Assembly: GCF_007556605.1 (NCBI RefSeq)
Contig: NZ_VJND01000001.1
Location: forward strand, 62,001-126,000
From: Tepidimonas sediminis
Lineage (GTDB): Bacteria > Pseudomonadota > Gammaproteobacteria > Burkholderiales > Burkholderiaceae_C
Direction: 5' to 3'
Length of the DNA stretch: 64,000 nt
Shown: piece after piece, positions 46,375-61,311 of the stretch
How positions within the stretch are numbered: the stretch's first letter is position 1
How the letters are laid out: every line of letters begins with the position of its first letter
Notes under the pieces: generated by a model
The model's input: only the letters and a program-made list of their open reading frames with translations
Told to the model about the DNA's origin: nothing
The model's database searches: none
Translations under genes and position numbers: made by a program

Positions 46375-46899
46375 ATGCTCACCGAAGACGGCAAGCACCT
46401 GTACGTCTCGTACGACGAATACCACAACCTGATCGAGAAGCTGGCGATCAAGATCCACCAGTCCGGCTGGCAGTTCGACACCATCCTGTGCCTGGCGCGC
46501 GGCGGCATGCGTCCGGGCGACATCCTCAGCCGCATCTTCGACAAGCCGCTGGCCATCATGTCCACCAGCTCCTACCGCGCCGAGGGTGGCACGGTGCGCG
46601 GCCAGCTGGACATCGCGCGCTACATCACCACGCCCAAGGGCGAGATCGCCGGCCGCGTGCTGCTGGTCGATGACCTGGCCGACTCCGGCCACACGCTGAA
46701 GGCGGTGGTGGAGCTGCTGCGCACCCACTACGCGCCGATCACCGAGCTGCGCACCGCCGTCATCTGGACCAAGGCGGTGTCGATCTTCACGCCGGACTAC
46801 TCGGTCGAATACCTGCCGACCAACCCCTGGATCCACCAGCCGTTCGAGTGCTACGACAACCTGCGGCCCGAGCAGCTGCTGGCCAAATGGAAGGTCTGA
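46375..46899 (+). CDS. Phosphoribosyltransferase
   Basis: This 174-residue type I phosphoribosyltransferase has the PRPP loop VLLVDDLADSGHTL at ~98-111 and the CLARGGMRPGDILSR pyrophosphate loop. Xanthine/hypoxanthine-guanine type enzymes look like this, and the purA neighbour suggests purine salvage, but the base cannot be fixed from sequence alone. It is 33 bases after purA and its end overlaps the next gene by 13 bases. Confidence 0.88.
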   Translation: MLTEDGKHLYVSYDEYHNLIEKLAIKIHQSGWQFDTILCLARGGMRPGDILSRIFDKPLAIMSTSSYRAEGGTVRGQLDIARYITTPKGEIAGRVLLVDDLADSGHTLKAVVELLRTHYAPITELRTAVIWTKAVSIFTPDYSVEYLPTNPWIHQPFECYDNLRPEQLLAKWKV

Positions 46900-48068
46900 G
46901 CACCCGCCTGATCCACCACCCGTACCGCGCGCCGGACGGCTTCGACGCTGCGCCGGTGGCGGTGCACAAGGCCTCCACCGTCTTCTTCCCGAACGTGGCG
47001 GCGCTGCGCACGCGGCGCTGGCAGGACAAGAGCGGCTATACCTACGGCCTGCACGGCACGCCCACCACCTTCACGCTGGAGGAGCGGCTGGCGACGCTGG
47101 AGGGCGCGCGCCACTGCGTGCTGGCGCCCAGCGGGCTGGCCGCGATCGCGCTGGTGGACCTGGCGCTGCTGCGCGCCGGCGACGAGGTGCTGATCCCTGA
47201 CAATGCCTACGGCCCGAACCTGGCGCTGGCGCAGCACGAGCTGGCCGGCTGGGGCATCACGCACCGCGTCTACGACCCGATGGATCCGGCCGACCTGGCC
47301 GCTTCGATCGGCGAGCGCACGCGCCTGGTGTGGCTGGAGGCGGCCGGCTCGGTGACGCTGGAGTTTCCGGACGTGCCGGCGCTGGTGGAGGTGGTGCGCC
47401 GCGCCAATGCCGGGCGCGCGCGGCCGATCGTCACCGCGCTGGACGACACCTGGGGCGCCGGCGTGGCCTACCAGCCGTTCGACTGGGGCGTGGACGTGAC
47501 GATGCAGGCGCTGACCAAGTACGCCAGCGGCGGCGCCGACGTGCTGATGGGCGCGGTGTGCACGCGCGACGAGGCGCTGCACCACGCGCTGCTGATGACG
47601 CACATGCGGCTGGGGCTGGGTGTCGGCGCCAACGACGCCGAAGCCGTGCTGCGCGGGCTGCCGAGCCTGGAGCTGCGCTACCGCGCGCAGGACGAGCGCT
47701 GCCGGGCACTGGCCCAGTGGCTGGCGCGGCAGCCGCGCGTGGCGCGGGTGCTGCATCCGGCGCTGCCCGGCTCCCCCGGCCACGAGCACTGGCGGCGCCT
47801 GGCGCGGGGCGCTGCGGCGCTGCTGACCCTCGTCTTCGAGCCGGACGTGGCGTCCGAGCGCATCGACGCCTTCTGCGATGCGCTGCGGCTGTTTCGCCTC
47901 GGCTACAGCTGGGCCGGGCCGGTCAGCCTGTGCGTGCCCTACGACATCCCCGCCATGCGCCAGCGCCCGTGGCCCCACGCGCCGCGCGTGGTGCGGCTGG
48001 CGGTGGGGCTGGAGGACGTGGAGGACCTGCGCGCCGACCTCGCGCAGGCGTGGGCGGCGTTGGGGTGA
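46887..48068 (+). CDS. metC: Trans-sulfuration PLP enzyme, cystathionine beta-lyase-like
   Basis: This 393-residue Cys/Met-metabolism PLP enzyme has the PLP lysine K211 in MQALTKYASGGADVLMG and the YTYGLHGTPT and LAPSGLAAIALVDLALL segments. The AGSVTLEFPDVPALVE stretch and overall layout favour cystathionine beta-lyase over gamma-synthase; this is a family-level call. The ATG at 46887 overlaps the phosphoribosyltransferase end. Its stop is 7 bases from the convergent hsdR stop and marks the left edge of the restriction island. Confidence 0.85.
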   Translation: MEGLSTRLIHHPYRAPDGFDAAPVAVHKASTVFFPNVAALRTRRWQDKSGYTYGLHGTPTTFTLEERLATLEGARHCVLAPSGLAAIALVDLALLRAGDEVLIPDNAYGPNLALAQHELAGWGITHRVYDPMDPADLAASIGERTRLVWLEAAGSVTLEFPDVPALVEVVRRANAGRARPIVTALDDTWGAGVAYQPFDWGVDVTMQALTKYASGGADVLMGAVCTRDEALHHALLMTHMRLGLGVGANDAEAVLRGLPSLELRYRAQDERCRALAQWLARQPRVARVLHPALPGSPGHEHWRRLARGAAALLTLVFEPDVASERIDAFCDALRLFRLGYSWAGPVSLCVPYDIPAMRQRPWPHAPRVVRLAVGLEDVEDLRADLAQAWAALG

Positions 48069-48075
48069 GGGACGC

Positions 48076-51276
<3,201 letters not shown>

Positions 51277-51343
51277 CGGGTCACTCCTTATTCCGGGGCG
51301 GCGGCAGTGGCCAGGAACGACGCGCGATCATCAGAACAGAACG

Positions 51344-51958
51344 TCATATCAGCAGTGCCTCCACGCCTTCAACGAAGACCTGAAAGCTGCGCGAGCGGTT
51401 GACTTGCAGGTCGAGGTAGGGGGCGATGCGCCGCGCGGCGTCGATTTTGGGATAGCTGTTCTTGTAGATGCCGTGCTTCTTGAGGAAGCGATGTAACGCT
51501 TCCCAAGAGCCGCCATTGTCAGGATTGCGAAAGACGCCTTTGCCGACATCGACCGTGGGCAGGCTGCGGAACGCCTGCCGCAGCGCTGCGGCGTCACCGA
51601 TAAACCACGATTCCAATTCCTCGACCGCGATTCGGTTGACGACGTGGAACAGCCCTTGTGCATCAGGGTGGGTCTTGGTCGCGAGTGCAGCCGCCTTCGC
51701 CATGTCTTCGAGCTGACGCTTGAGCGCCGCGCAATCGTCGGTATCCCGGTCCACCAGCACGACCACGCGCAACGGCTCGCCCCGCGCGATGCGATCACGA
51801 TAGGCCGCAAGCCGGTCGGGTAGGGCCCGGAGCAGTTTGTATTTGCTCCCCAGGTTGATCAGTTTCCAGCGCGCGCGCCCGCGCAGCAGCCTCGGCAGCA
51901 CATGCCGAAGCGCCTCTTCTGCCGAAGGCTCTTCGACCAAAAACTCGATCTGCGTCAC
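51344..51958 (-). CDS. DUF4276 (TOPRIM-like) protein paired with the AAA ATPase
   Basis: This 204-residue protein starts with an acidic TOPRIM-like strand ([14 protein letters not shown], with E9/E10). It has [13 protein letters not shown] at about 64-76 and a later acidic [11 protein letters not shown] at ~112; together they look like a metal-binding nuclease site. The family often pairs with AAA/SMC-like ATPases in RloAB, AbiL or PARIS-like defence loci. The start overlaps the ATPase stop by four bases (ATGA), so they are a two-gene unit. Function in this host is inference. Confidence 0.75.
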   Translation of the reverse strand: MTQIEFLVEEPSAEEALRHVLPRLLRGRARWKLINLGSKYKLLRALPDRLAAYRDRIARGEPLRVVVLVDRDTDDCAALKRQLEDMAKAAALATKTHPDAQGLFHVVNRIAVEELESWFIGDAAALRQAFRSLPTVDVGKGVFRNPDNGGSWEALHRFLKKHGIYKNSYPKIDAARRIAPYLDLQVNRSRSFQVFVEGVEALLI

Positions 51959-53160
51959 CCCTCATCCCCCATGTCAAGCGGATCGCCGGCGTCGAAATGC
52001 CCTTCCATCCAAAGCTCACCGAGCGTTGCGCCCTGCCGGATAAAGTCCTGTATGCCCGGCATGTCGACCACCCGGCGAATGCGGGTATATCCATCGGCGG
52101 CACGGTAGAGCACGCGCACCTCTTCCGGCCGCAGAGGGTTGATGAAGAATGGCGAATGCGTCGTGACGATCAGCTGCGTGCGATCCGCGGCCTGCTGGCA
52201 CTCCTCGGCCAGCTCCGGCAGCAGACGGGGATGCAGGTAGTTCTCCGGCTCCTCGATGCCCACGAGTCGGGGCGGATCGGGGTCGTAGAGAACGGTCAGA
52301 TAGGCCAGCAACTTGAGCGTGCCGTCGGATGCAAAGCGTGACAGCACCGGCTTGGAAAACGGTGCATCCTTGACCAACAGCAGCAAGCGGCTGTCTTCCA
52401 ATACTTGGGCTTCGACCTTCTCGATGCGAGGGATGCGCCGCCGCAATGTTTCGAAAATATGTTCCAGGCGATCAGGGTGTTGCTCGCGCAGGTATTGAAT
52501 GACATTGGGCAGGTTGTCGCCGGTTGGGGACAAGCGTTCCTCCGCCCCCGCCTCCGGGTTGCCGCGGGCGGCGTCCGTCGAGAGGTAGGAAAGGTGCCAG
52601 CCGGTGATGAAGTCGCGCAGCGCGATCACGCGCGGGTTTTCGGCCAAGGTGCCCAGCGTGCTGACCGCCAGTACGTCCGGGCCGGAGAGCGGCTTATCGA
52701 CACGTATGTCGCTTGCCTCTGGCGCTTCGCCGGTAATGACCTTGCCGTGGCCATACTGGTAATCCAGGAAATGGAACGGCGCGGCGGGATGGCCGCGCTT
52801 CCAGCGCAGAAACTCCCGCGCGACGACCGGGCCCTTGGCCTGTTCTTCGATTTCCAGATGATAGGTGATGAGGGGGGCGCCAGGGCGCTCCCGGTATTGG
52901 AGATCGATGACGATGGGGCCGTCCTGGTCCCGGCTGCGCAGCTCGCGGAATCGTCCCCTGCGATCCCACGCTTTGCGCAGGCCGTCTGAGAAGCATTCGG
53001 CTAAGAATGCGAAGACGTCGAAAACCGTGGATTTGCCGCTGCCGTTTGGCCCTAGCAGGACGGTCAGTGGTGTGATGCGATCAAGTTCGACGTTCTGGAG
53101 CGCGCGGTAATTCCTTACGCGCAGGTTTTCGATGCGCGGGGGAGAGAGGTTGACCGTCAC
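51955..53160 (-). CDS. AAA (ABC/OLD-like) ATPase within the restriction operon
   Basis: This 401-residue protein starts with a DNA-repair-type ATPase N terminus ([20 protein letters not shown]) and Walker [17 protein letters not shown] (K43). It ends with Walker [14 protein letters not shown] and [12 protein letters not shown] (AAA_21-like). The start is GTG at 53160, overlapping the rhuM stop (GTGA), with GAGGAG upstream. It resembles RloA/AbiLi or PARIS-type sensor ATPases that work with a TOPRIM partner; the downstream DUF4276 protein fits. Confidence 0.82.
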   Translation of the reverse strand: MTVNLSPPRIENLRVRNYRALQNVELDRITPLTVLLGPNGSGKSTVFDVFAFLAECFSDGLRKAWDRRGRFRELRSRDQDGPIVIDLQYRERPGAPLITYHLEIEEQAKGPVVAREFLRWKRGHPAAPFHFLDYQYGHGKVITGEAPEASDIRVDKPLSGPDVLAVSTLGTLAENPRVIALRDFITGWHLSYLSTDAARGNPEAGAEERLSPTGDNLPNVIQYLREQHPDRLEHIFETLRRRIPRIEKVEAQVLEDSRLLLLVKDAPFSKPVLSRFASDGTLKLLAYLTVLYDPDPPRLVGIEEPENYLHPRLLPELAEECQQAADRTQLIVTTHSPFFINPLRPEEVRVLYRAADGYTRIRRVVDMPGIQDFIRQGATLGELWMEGHFDAGDPLDMGDEG

Positions 53161-53644
53161 GGCTCGACTCCTCGTATTGGTGCCCCCGAAAGGGTCGGCA
53201 TGTTCTCGATCAGGCGGACCATCGGGTTCTTGTTCTTGGCGTCCGACTTCGCCACCAGCAGGGCGGCGTTCTGCTCGAAGCGCTGGCGGTCCAGCGTGTA
53301 GCCGCGCGTCAAATGCTCGCGCAGCACCCGCGTGGCCCACTGGCGGAAGCGCGTGCCTTGCAGCGACTTGACCCGGTAGCCGACCGAGATGATGACGTCG
53401 AGGTTGTTGGACTCGCCTTGGTACGTCTTTCCGTCCGAGGCAGTATGTGCACATTTTGCACATACTGCCTCGCGCTCCAGTTCGCCCTCGGCGAAGACAT
53501 TGCGGATGTGCTTGGTGATGACCGAGCGCTCGCGGCCAAACAGCAGCGCCATCTGCTCCTGCGTCAGCCAGACCGTGTCGCGCTCCAGCCGCACCTCGAC
53601 GCGTGCTTCACCACCGTCGTAGATGATGATGCCGGAGGCTGGCT

Positions 53645-53648
<4 letters not shown>
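53157..53648 (-). CDS. Short RhuM-family protein
   Basis: This 163-residue protein matches the N-terminal part of Rhu[21 protein letters not shown] (a winged-HTH-like start), [29 protein letters not shown], and [17 protein letters not shown]. Full members are about twice as long; after ~residue 130 the sequence diverges ([10 protein letters not shown] region), so the C-terminal half is missing or replaced. RhuM genes are frequent passengers of type I restriction operons. The ends overlap hsdS and the ATPase gene by four bases each. A 15-bp perfect inverted repeat lies inside it. Confidence 0.8.
53437..53471. repeat. Perfect 15-bp inverted repeat inside rhuM
   Basis: Arms GAGGCAGTATGTGCA (53437-53451) and TGCACATACTGCCTC (53457-53471) around a 5-base loop. 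It encodes [12 protein letters not shown] of the RhuM protein. It may be an operator, a recombination site, or a hairpin that lowers downstream expression in the operon. Confidence 0.9.
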
Positions 53649-55460
<1,812 letters not shown>

Positions 55461-55471
<11 letters not shown>

Positions 55472-55805
55472 ATTCCGATCCTCCCTCCTGCACCACCACC
55501 TTGTCCCGCTCGATGATCTTTCTGAATGAATCGCTGGTCGTGGCCCAATCGACGATATCCACCTTGTAAGGCAGGTCCGACTCCGAGAACGCCTCCGTCA
55601 GCGCCGCGTGCACCGACAGCGGCAGCGGCCGGTCGGTGATGATGGCGAGGTCCAGGTCCGAGAGCGGGCGCGCGGCGCGTCGGGCGCGCGAGCCGAATGC
55701 CCACACCGGGTGCTGGGGCACGTGCTGGCGGAGTATCTGCCGGACGATCCGCCAGTGCTCCGGCGCGATGTCGATCGGCGGCGGGGTGGTGTCGGCCGTG
55801 GTCAT
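55461..55805 (-). CDS. mntA: MntA-type nucleotidyltransferase antitoxin
   Basis: This 114-residue minimal nucleotidyltransferase has an exact GSX10DXD motif: G38 S39 ... D50, D52 (AFGSRARRAARPLSDLDLAI). In known HepT/MntA pairs this enzyme adds AMP to the HEPN toxin to silence it. It starts at 55805 with GGGAAGG upstream; the start overlaps the hepT stop (ATGA) and the end overlaps hsdS by 11 bases. Confidence 0.9.
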
Positions 55806-56215
55806 GCCTTCCCACTTTCCAGCTTTTGCAGCAGAAAGGCCGCTTCTCGCTGAAAATCGGGGATGCCGGCTACGACTTCCAGCGCCACGTCCTCGTCGTA
55901 GGTGTGGCTGGTCTTGGCCCGCATCTCGCGGTAGACGCGCCACTGCGGCCAGCCATGTAATAGCAGGCCGCGTTCATGCCCGGTGCGGATGAGGTCCTGG
56001 AAGCTCATCTCGTCGAATTCGGCTGCGTTCGCCGAGGTGGCCTTGAGATAACGCTTCAGCATCTTGTGGCTGATTTCGTACGTGAACTCGAAGCGCTGGA
56101 TCAGGCCGTCGCGGATCTGGGTATCCGTCGTGTCTTTTTGATAGCGTTCCCAGCCTTCGTTGAGCCGCGCGAGGGCATTGCGAAGGGGGGTCAGGTCAAG
56201 GGCATCGTTGGTCAT
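55802..56215 (-). CDS. hepT: HepT-like HEPN toxin (nucleotidyltransferase substrate-binding family)
   Basis: This 137-residue helical HEPN protein has the RX4HXY active-site motif intact: R99 ... H104, Y106 (RAKTSHTY). RFEFTYEISHKMLKRYL is the HI0074-like core. Family members are RNases held in check by the paired MNT protein. Ribosome site GGGAGAAG. It sits between the fic remnant and mntA in the hsd operon. Confidence 0.88.
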   Translation of the reverse strand: MTNDALDLTPLRNALARLNEGWERYQKDTTDTQIRDGLIQRFEFTYEISHKMLKRYLKATSANAAEFDEMSFQDLIRTGHERGLLLHGWPQWRVYREMRAKTSHTYDEDVALEVVAGIPDFQREAAFLLQKLESGKA

Positions 56216-56273
56216 TCATCTTCTCCCGGTCAGCACTTTCGCCGCAGGACGGGTGCCACATCGATCTGCACGA

Positions 56274-56639
56274 CTACATGCCATCCTGCTCGCGCCGATT
56301 GTTCCATTCCGCTGTCTCCTCGAACAGCCGAAAGCAAGGCTCGAAACGAAAGCGCCGATTTCTGGCATCGCCGGTGATCTCGCGCAAAAGCCCGATGCCC
56401 TGGTTGGAGAGCACGCCCTCCTTGCGCATGTACATGAAGACGAAGAGGTCGGGGTCGGGCAGCGTCAGCACCGCGCCGTCGAGAAGGCCGAGCGCGTAAT
56501 CGGCTTGCGAGAGCTTGTCGCGCAAAGGGCCGCTCAAGTCGAGCGGCGGGTCGGGCGGCAGGGGCGCAGGGATGAAGGCGCGCACGGTTTCGCCGCCCGC
56601 GCCGATCGTCTGCCACGTACCCGTTGAGCCGCGTTGCAT
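56274..56639 (-). pseudogene. Internally deleted fic remnant
   Basis: This 121-residue frame starts like a Fic-family N-terminal domain (MQRGSTGTWQTIGAGGETVR, then RAFIPAPLPPDPPLDLSG and FVFMYMRKEGVLSNQ). It then jumps directly to what looks like the C-terminal winged-helix of Fic proteins (GIGLLREITGDARNRRFRFE). The central Fic core with HPFxxGNGR is absent, so no AMP-transferase activity is expected. It may persist as a relic or as a DNA/protein-binding fragment. This reading rests on recall of family sequences. Confidence 0.65.
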
Positions 56640-56655
56640 GAGATGCCTGCCTGTG

Positions 56656-56690
56656 TTCGCCAGTGAAAATAGCGGGGCGAACTATTTTAG
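56656..56690 (-). promoter_or_regulatory. AT-rich promoter/operator candidate for the fic-hepT-mntA block
   Basis: The 80-base gap after hsdM is the most AT-rich stretch in the island. It holds nested inverted repeats TTCGCC/GGCGAA (56656-56661, 56676-56681) and AAAATAG/CTATTTT (56666-56672, 56682-56688). On the minus strand TAAAAT (56689-56684) could be a -10 about 45 bases before the start at 56639. No convincing -35 is seen. Confidence 0.35.
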
Positions 56691-56719
56691 TTTAATGCTA
56701 TTAGTAAAAATAACCTCCT

Positions 56720-58285
<1,566 letters not shown>

Positions 58286-58338
58286 GGGGGCTCCTCCTTG
58301 ATTTTTTGGATGGGCGGCGACGGGCCACGCAAGGCGCG

Positions 58339-58358
58339 CCGCCGCCACGTGGCGGCGG
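58339..58358. repeat. Perfect 20-bp palindrome in the hsdM leader
   Basis: CCGCCGCCAC/GTGGCGGCGG without loop, 54 bases before the hsdM start and 46 bases after the tesA stop. On the minus strand a TACGAT (58385-58380) about 20 bases upstream could be the hsdM -10. It could be an operator for the island or a transcription stop for tesA. Confidence 0.6.
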
Positions 58359-58403
58359 GCTCGGCGTGCCGGTGCCGCTATCGTAGCGCCGGACGCAGGG
58401 GCT

Positions 58404-59057
58404 TCACCCCTTCGGCAACAGCCGGCGCAGCTGCGGCCAGACGTTGTCCAGCAGGATCGGCTGCGCCTTTTCGTTCGGGTGGATGCGGTCGGGCTGGAAC
58501 AGGGCGGCGGCCTGCGGGCCGTCGGCCACGCCGGCCAGGAAGAACGGTACCAGCGCCACCTTTTCCTCCCGGGCCAGGTCGGCGTAGATGGCGCGGAAGT
58601 CGGCGCGGAAGCGCTCGCCGTAGTTGGGCGGCATGTCCATGCCCAGCAGCAGCACGCGCGCGCCGGCCTCGCGGCTGGCGCGGATCATGGCGCGCAGGTT
58701 GTCGCGCGTGCCGGTGAGCGGCAGGCCGCGCAGCGCGTCGTTGCCGCCCAGCTCGATCACCACCACCGCCGGGCGGTGCTGCTGCAGCAGCGCGCCCAGG
58801 CGGCTGCGCCCGCCGGCGGTGGTGTCGCCGCTGACGCTGGCGTTGACCACGCGCGCGCGCAGGCGCTGCTGCGCCAGCCGTTCTTCCAGCAGCGCCACCC
58901 AGCCGCGGCCGCGCGCCAGGCCGTACTCGGCGCTGAGCGAGTCGCCCACCACCAGGATCACCGGCGGGGAACCGTCGGCCGCCGCCGTCGCTCTGACCGG
59001 CCATGCCCCCAGCAGCAGGCCCGCCGCCAGCGCTGCGCTACAGTGGCGTCGCTTCAC
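58404..59057 (-). CDS. tesA: Arylesterase / acyl-CoA thioesterase I (TesA-like SGNH hydrolase)
   Basis: This 217-residue periplasmic SGNH hydrolase has a signal peptide (~1-27), block [12 protein letters not shown] with nucleophile S40, block II glycine in SGDTTAGG, block [11 protein letters not shown] and block V DRIHPNEK. The start is a GTG, with AAAGGA upstream. It is divergent from the ATPase gene, as tesA and ybbA are in E. coli; the two start codons are only 14 bases apart. Confidence 0.92.
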   Translation of the reverse strand: MKRRHCSAALAAGLLLGAWPVRATAAADGSPPVILVVGDSLSAEYGLARGRGWVALLEERLAQQRLRARVVNASVSGDTTAGGRSRLGALLQQHRPAVVVIELGGNDALRGLPLTGTRDNLRAMIRASREAGARVLLLGMDMPPNYGERFRADFRAIYADLAREEKVALVPFFLAGVADGPQAAALFQPDRIHPNEKAQPILLDNVWPQLRRLLPKG

Positions 59058-59071
59058 CCTCGCATCCTTTC

Positions 59072-59761
59072 ATGTCCATCCCGATCATCGAAGTCGAGCG
59101 CCTGTCCAAGACGGTGACCGATACCGACGGCACGCCGCTGACCATCCTGCACGAGGTCGATTTTGCCGTCGCGGCGGGCCAGACGCTGGCCATCGTCGGC
59201 ACCTCGGGTTCAGGCAAGAGCACCCTGCTGTCACTCATCGCCGGCTTGGATACGCCCAGCGGTGGCACGGTTCGCTGGGCCGGCACCGACATCTTCACGC
59301 TGGACGAGGACGCGCGCGCGGCGCTGCGCGGCCAGCGGGTGGGCTTCGTGTTCCAGAGCTTTCAGCTGCTGGCCAACCTGACCGCGCTGGAAAACGTCAT
59401 GCTGCCGCTGGAGCTGGCGGGCCGGCGCGACGCCGCAGCCGCGGCGCAGCGCATGCTGGAGCGCGTCGGACTGGGCGCGCGGCTGCGGCACTACCCGAAG
59501 GTGCTCTCGGGGGGAGAGCAGCAGCGCGTGGCGCTGGCGCGCGCCTTCGTCGTCGAACCCGACATCCTGCTGGCCGACGAGCCCACCGGCAGCCTGGATC
59601 ACGCCACTGGCGCGCGCGTGATGGAGCTGATGTTCGAGCTCAACCGCGAGCACGGCACCACGCTGGTGCTGGTGACGCACGACGCGGCGATCGCGGCGCG
59701 CTGCCAGCGGCGGCTGGCGATCGAGGCTGGGCGCGCGCGCGAGCTGGACGGCGGCGCATAA
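59072..59761 (+). CDS. ybbA: LolD/YbbA-like ABC transporter ATPase
   Basis: This 229-residue ATPase of the MacB/LolD group has Walker [19 protein letters not shown], signature [14 protein letters not shown], Walker [13 protein letters not shown] and the H-loop in LVTHD. No FtsX-like permease gene lies beside it, while the E. coli counterpart is followed by ybbP. The name comes from synteny with tesA. The frame extends 23 residues upstream of the chosen ATG, but that part would overlap tesA. Confidence 0.88.
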   Translation: MSIPIIEVERLSKTVTDTDGTPLTILHEVDFAVAAGQTLAIVGTSGSGKSTLLSLIAGLDTPSGGTVRWAGTDIFTLDEDARAALRGQRVGFVFQSFQLLANLTALENVMLPLELAGRRDAAAAAQRMLERVGLGARLRHYPKVLSGGEQQRVALARAFVVEPDILLADEPTGSLDHATGARVMELMFELNREHGTTLVLVTHDAAIAARCQRRLAIEAGRARELDGGA

Positions 59762-59770
59762 TCGCGCCCC

Positions 59771-60550
59771 ATGGCCAGCGACACCCGCATCCTGTACGGC
59801 TTTCACGCCGTGGGCGTGCGCCTGAAGACGGCGCCCGACTCGATCGTCGAGCTCTACGTCGACCCGACGCGGCGCGACGCGCGCATGCGGCAGTTCCTGG
59901 CGCGCGCGCAGGAGGCTGGCGTGCGCGTGATCGAGGCCGACGGCGCGCGCCTGGCCGGGCTGGCTGGCGGTGGCCATCACCAGGGGGTGGTGGCGCGCGT
60001 GCGGGCGCTGGAGCAGGCGCGCACGCTGGACGACCTGCTGGACCAGCTGGAAGGGCGAAGCGAGACCGAGCGCCGCGCCGACCCGCCGCTGCTGCTGGTG
60101 CTGGACGGCGTCACCGATCCCCACAACCTGGGCGCCTGCCTGCGCGTGGCCGACGGCGCCGGCGCGCACGCGGTCATCGCCCCGAAGGACCGTGCCTGCG
60201 GCCTCAACGCCACGGTGGCCAAGGTGGCCAGCGGTGCGGCCGAGACGGTGCCGTACCTGATGGTGACCAACCTGGCGCGCACGCTGCAGCGGCTGAAGGA
60301 GCGCGGCCTGTGGGTGGTGGGCACCAGTGACGATGCGCCGCGCACGATCTACCAGCACGACTGGCGCGGGCCGCTGGCGGTGGTCATGGGCGCCGAAGGG
60401 CAGGGCATGCGCCCTCTGGTGCGGCGCACCTGCGACGAGCTGCTGGCCATCCCGATGCGCGGCGCGGTGGAGAGCCTCAACGTCTCGGTGGCCAGCGCGG
60501 TGTGCCTGTACGAGGCGCTGCGCCAGCGGTTGGGCGTGCCCGCCGCCTGA
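59771..60550 (+). CDS. rlmB: 23S rRNA 2'-O-methyltransferase RlmB
   Basis: This 259-residue SPOUT-class enzyme starts [13 protein letters not shown] and has the substrate-binding L30e-like N-terminal domain. Its C-terminal knot motifs are [28 protein letters not shown] and [15 protein letters not shown]. RlmB methylates G2251 of 23S rRNA. It lies 9 bases after ybbA. Confidence 0.94.
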   Translation: MASDTRILYGFHAVGVRLKTAPDSIVELYVDPTRRDARMRQFLARAQEAGVRVIEADGARLAGLAGGGHHQGVVARVRALEQARTLDDLLDQLEGRSETERRADPPLLLVLDGVTDPHNLGACLRVADGAGAHAVIAPKDRACGLNATVAKVASGAAETVPYLMVTNLARTLQRLKERGLWVVGTSDDAPRTIYQHDWRGPLAVVMGAEGQGMRPLVRRTCDELLAIPMRGAVESLNVSVASAVCLYEALRQRLGVPAA

Positions 60551-60686
60551 GGTCGTCCCCGGCCGCGGGCGCACCGGGAAATCCCCGCCCGGTGCCGTCC
60601 TGCGGTGCGCCTACAATGCGGCGCAGGGCCGACCGGGCCAAGTGCGCGGCGGCCGCCATGTCCATCGTCTCTCAGGAGTCCGTCTC

Positions 60687-61232
60687 GTGCCGTCGACGAA
60701 TGCCAAGGCCGGTGCCGACGACGCCGCGCCCAGGGGGGCGGCCCCGGAAGGGGCCAAGGTACGCGTCATCAAGAAATATCCGAACCGGCGCTTGTACGAC
60801 ACCGACAGCTCCTCCTACATCACCTTGGGCGACGTCAAGGCGCTGGTGATGCGCGGCGAGCCGTTCGTCGTGCGCGATGCCCGCAGCGGCGAGGATCTGA
60901 CGCGCGCGATCCTGCTGCAGATCATCCTCGAGGAGGAGACGGCCGGCGTGCCGCTGTTCTCCGAGAAGATGCTGGCCAACATCATCCGCTTCTACGGCCA
61001 TGCGATGCAGGGCTTCATGGGCAGCTACCTGGAGCGCAACCTGCAGCTGTTCTTCGAGCTGCAGCAGAAGATGGCCGAGCAGGCCAAGGAAGTCACGCCC
61101 GAGCTGTGGCAGCAGTTCATGGCGGCGCAGTCGCCGCTGATGATGGGCAACCTGTTCGCGCAGTCGCAGAAGGCCTTCCTGCAGATGCAGGAGCAGATGC
61201 TGGGAGCGCTGGCCGGCAAGCGGCCGCACTGA
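60687..61232 (+). CDS. phaR: Polyhydroxyalkanoate synthesis repressor PhaR
   Basis: This 181-residue regulator has the PHB/PHA accumulation regulator DNA-binding domain ([20 protein letters not shown]) and the PHB_acc region ([31 protein letters not shown]). PhaR represses phasin and its own gene when not bound to polymer granules. I chose the GTG at 60687 with CAGGAG at 60673-60678. A TACAAT at 60612-60617 is a likely -10. This gene suggests polyhydroxyalkanoate storage. Confidence 0.92.
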   Translation: MPSTNAKAGADDAAPRGAAPEGAKVRVIKKYPNRRLYDTDSSSYITLGDVKALVMRGEPFVVRDARSGEDLTRAILLQIILEEETAGVPLFSEKMLANIIRFYGHAMQGFMGSYLERNLQLFFELQQKMAEQAKEVTPELWQQFMAAQSPLMMGNLFAQSQKAFLQMQEQMLGALAGKRPH

Positions 61233-61311
61233 CCGGCGCTGCCCGCCGTTGCCGGGGACGGGCGCCCGCGGCGGGCCGGCGGCGGCGCGCGCCTTGCGGG
61301 ACAATACGCGG

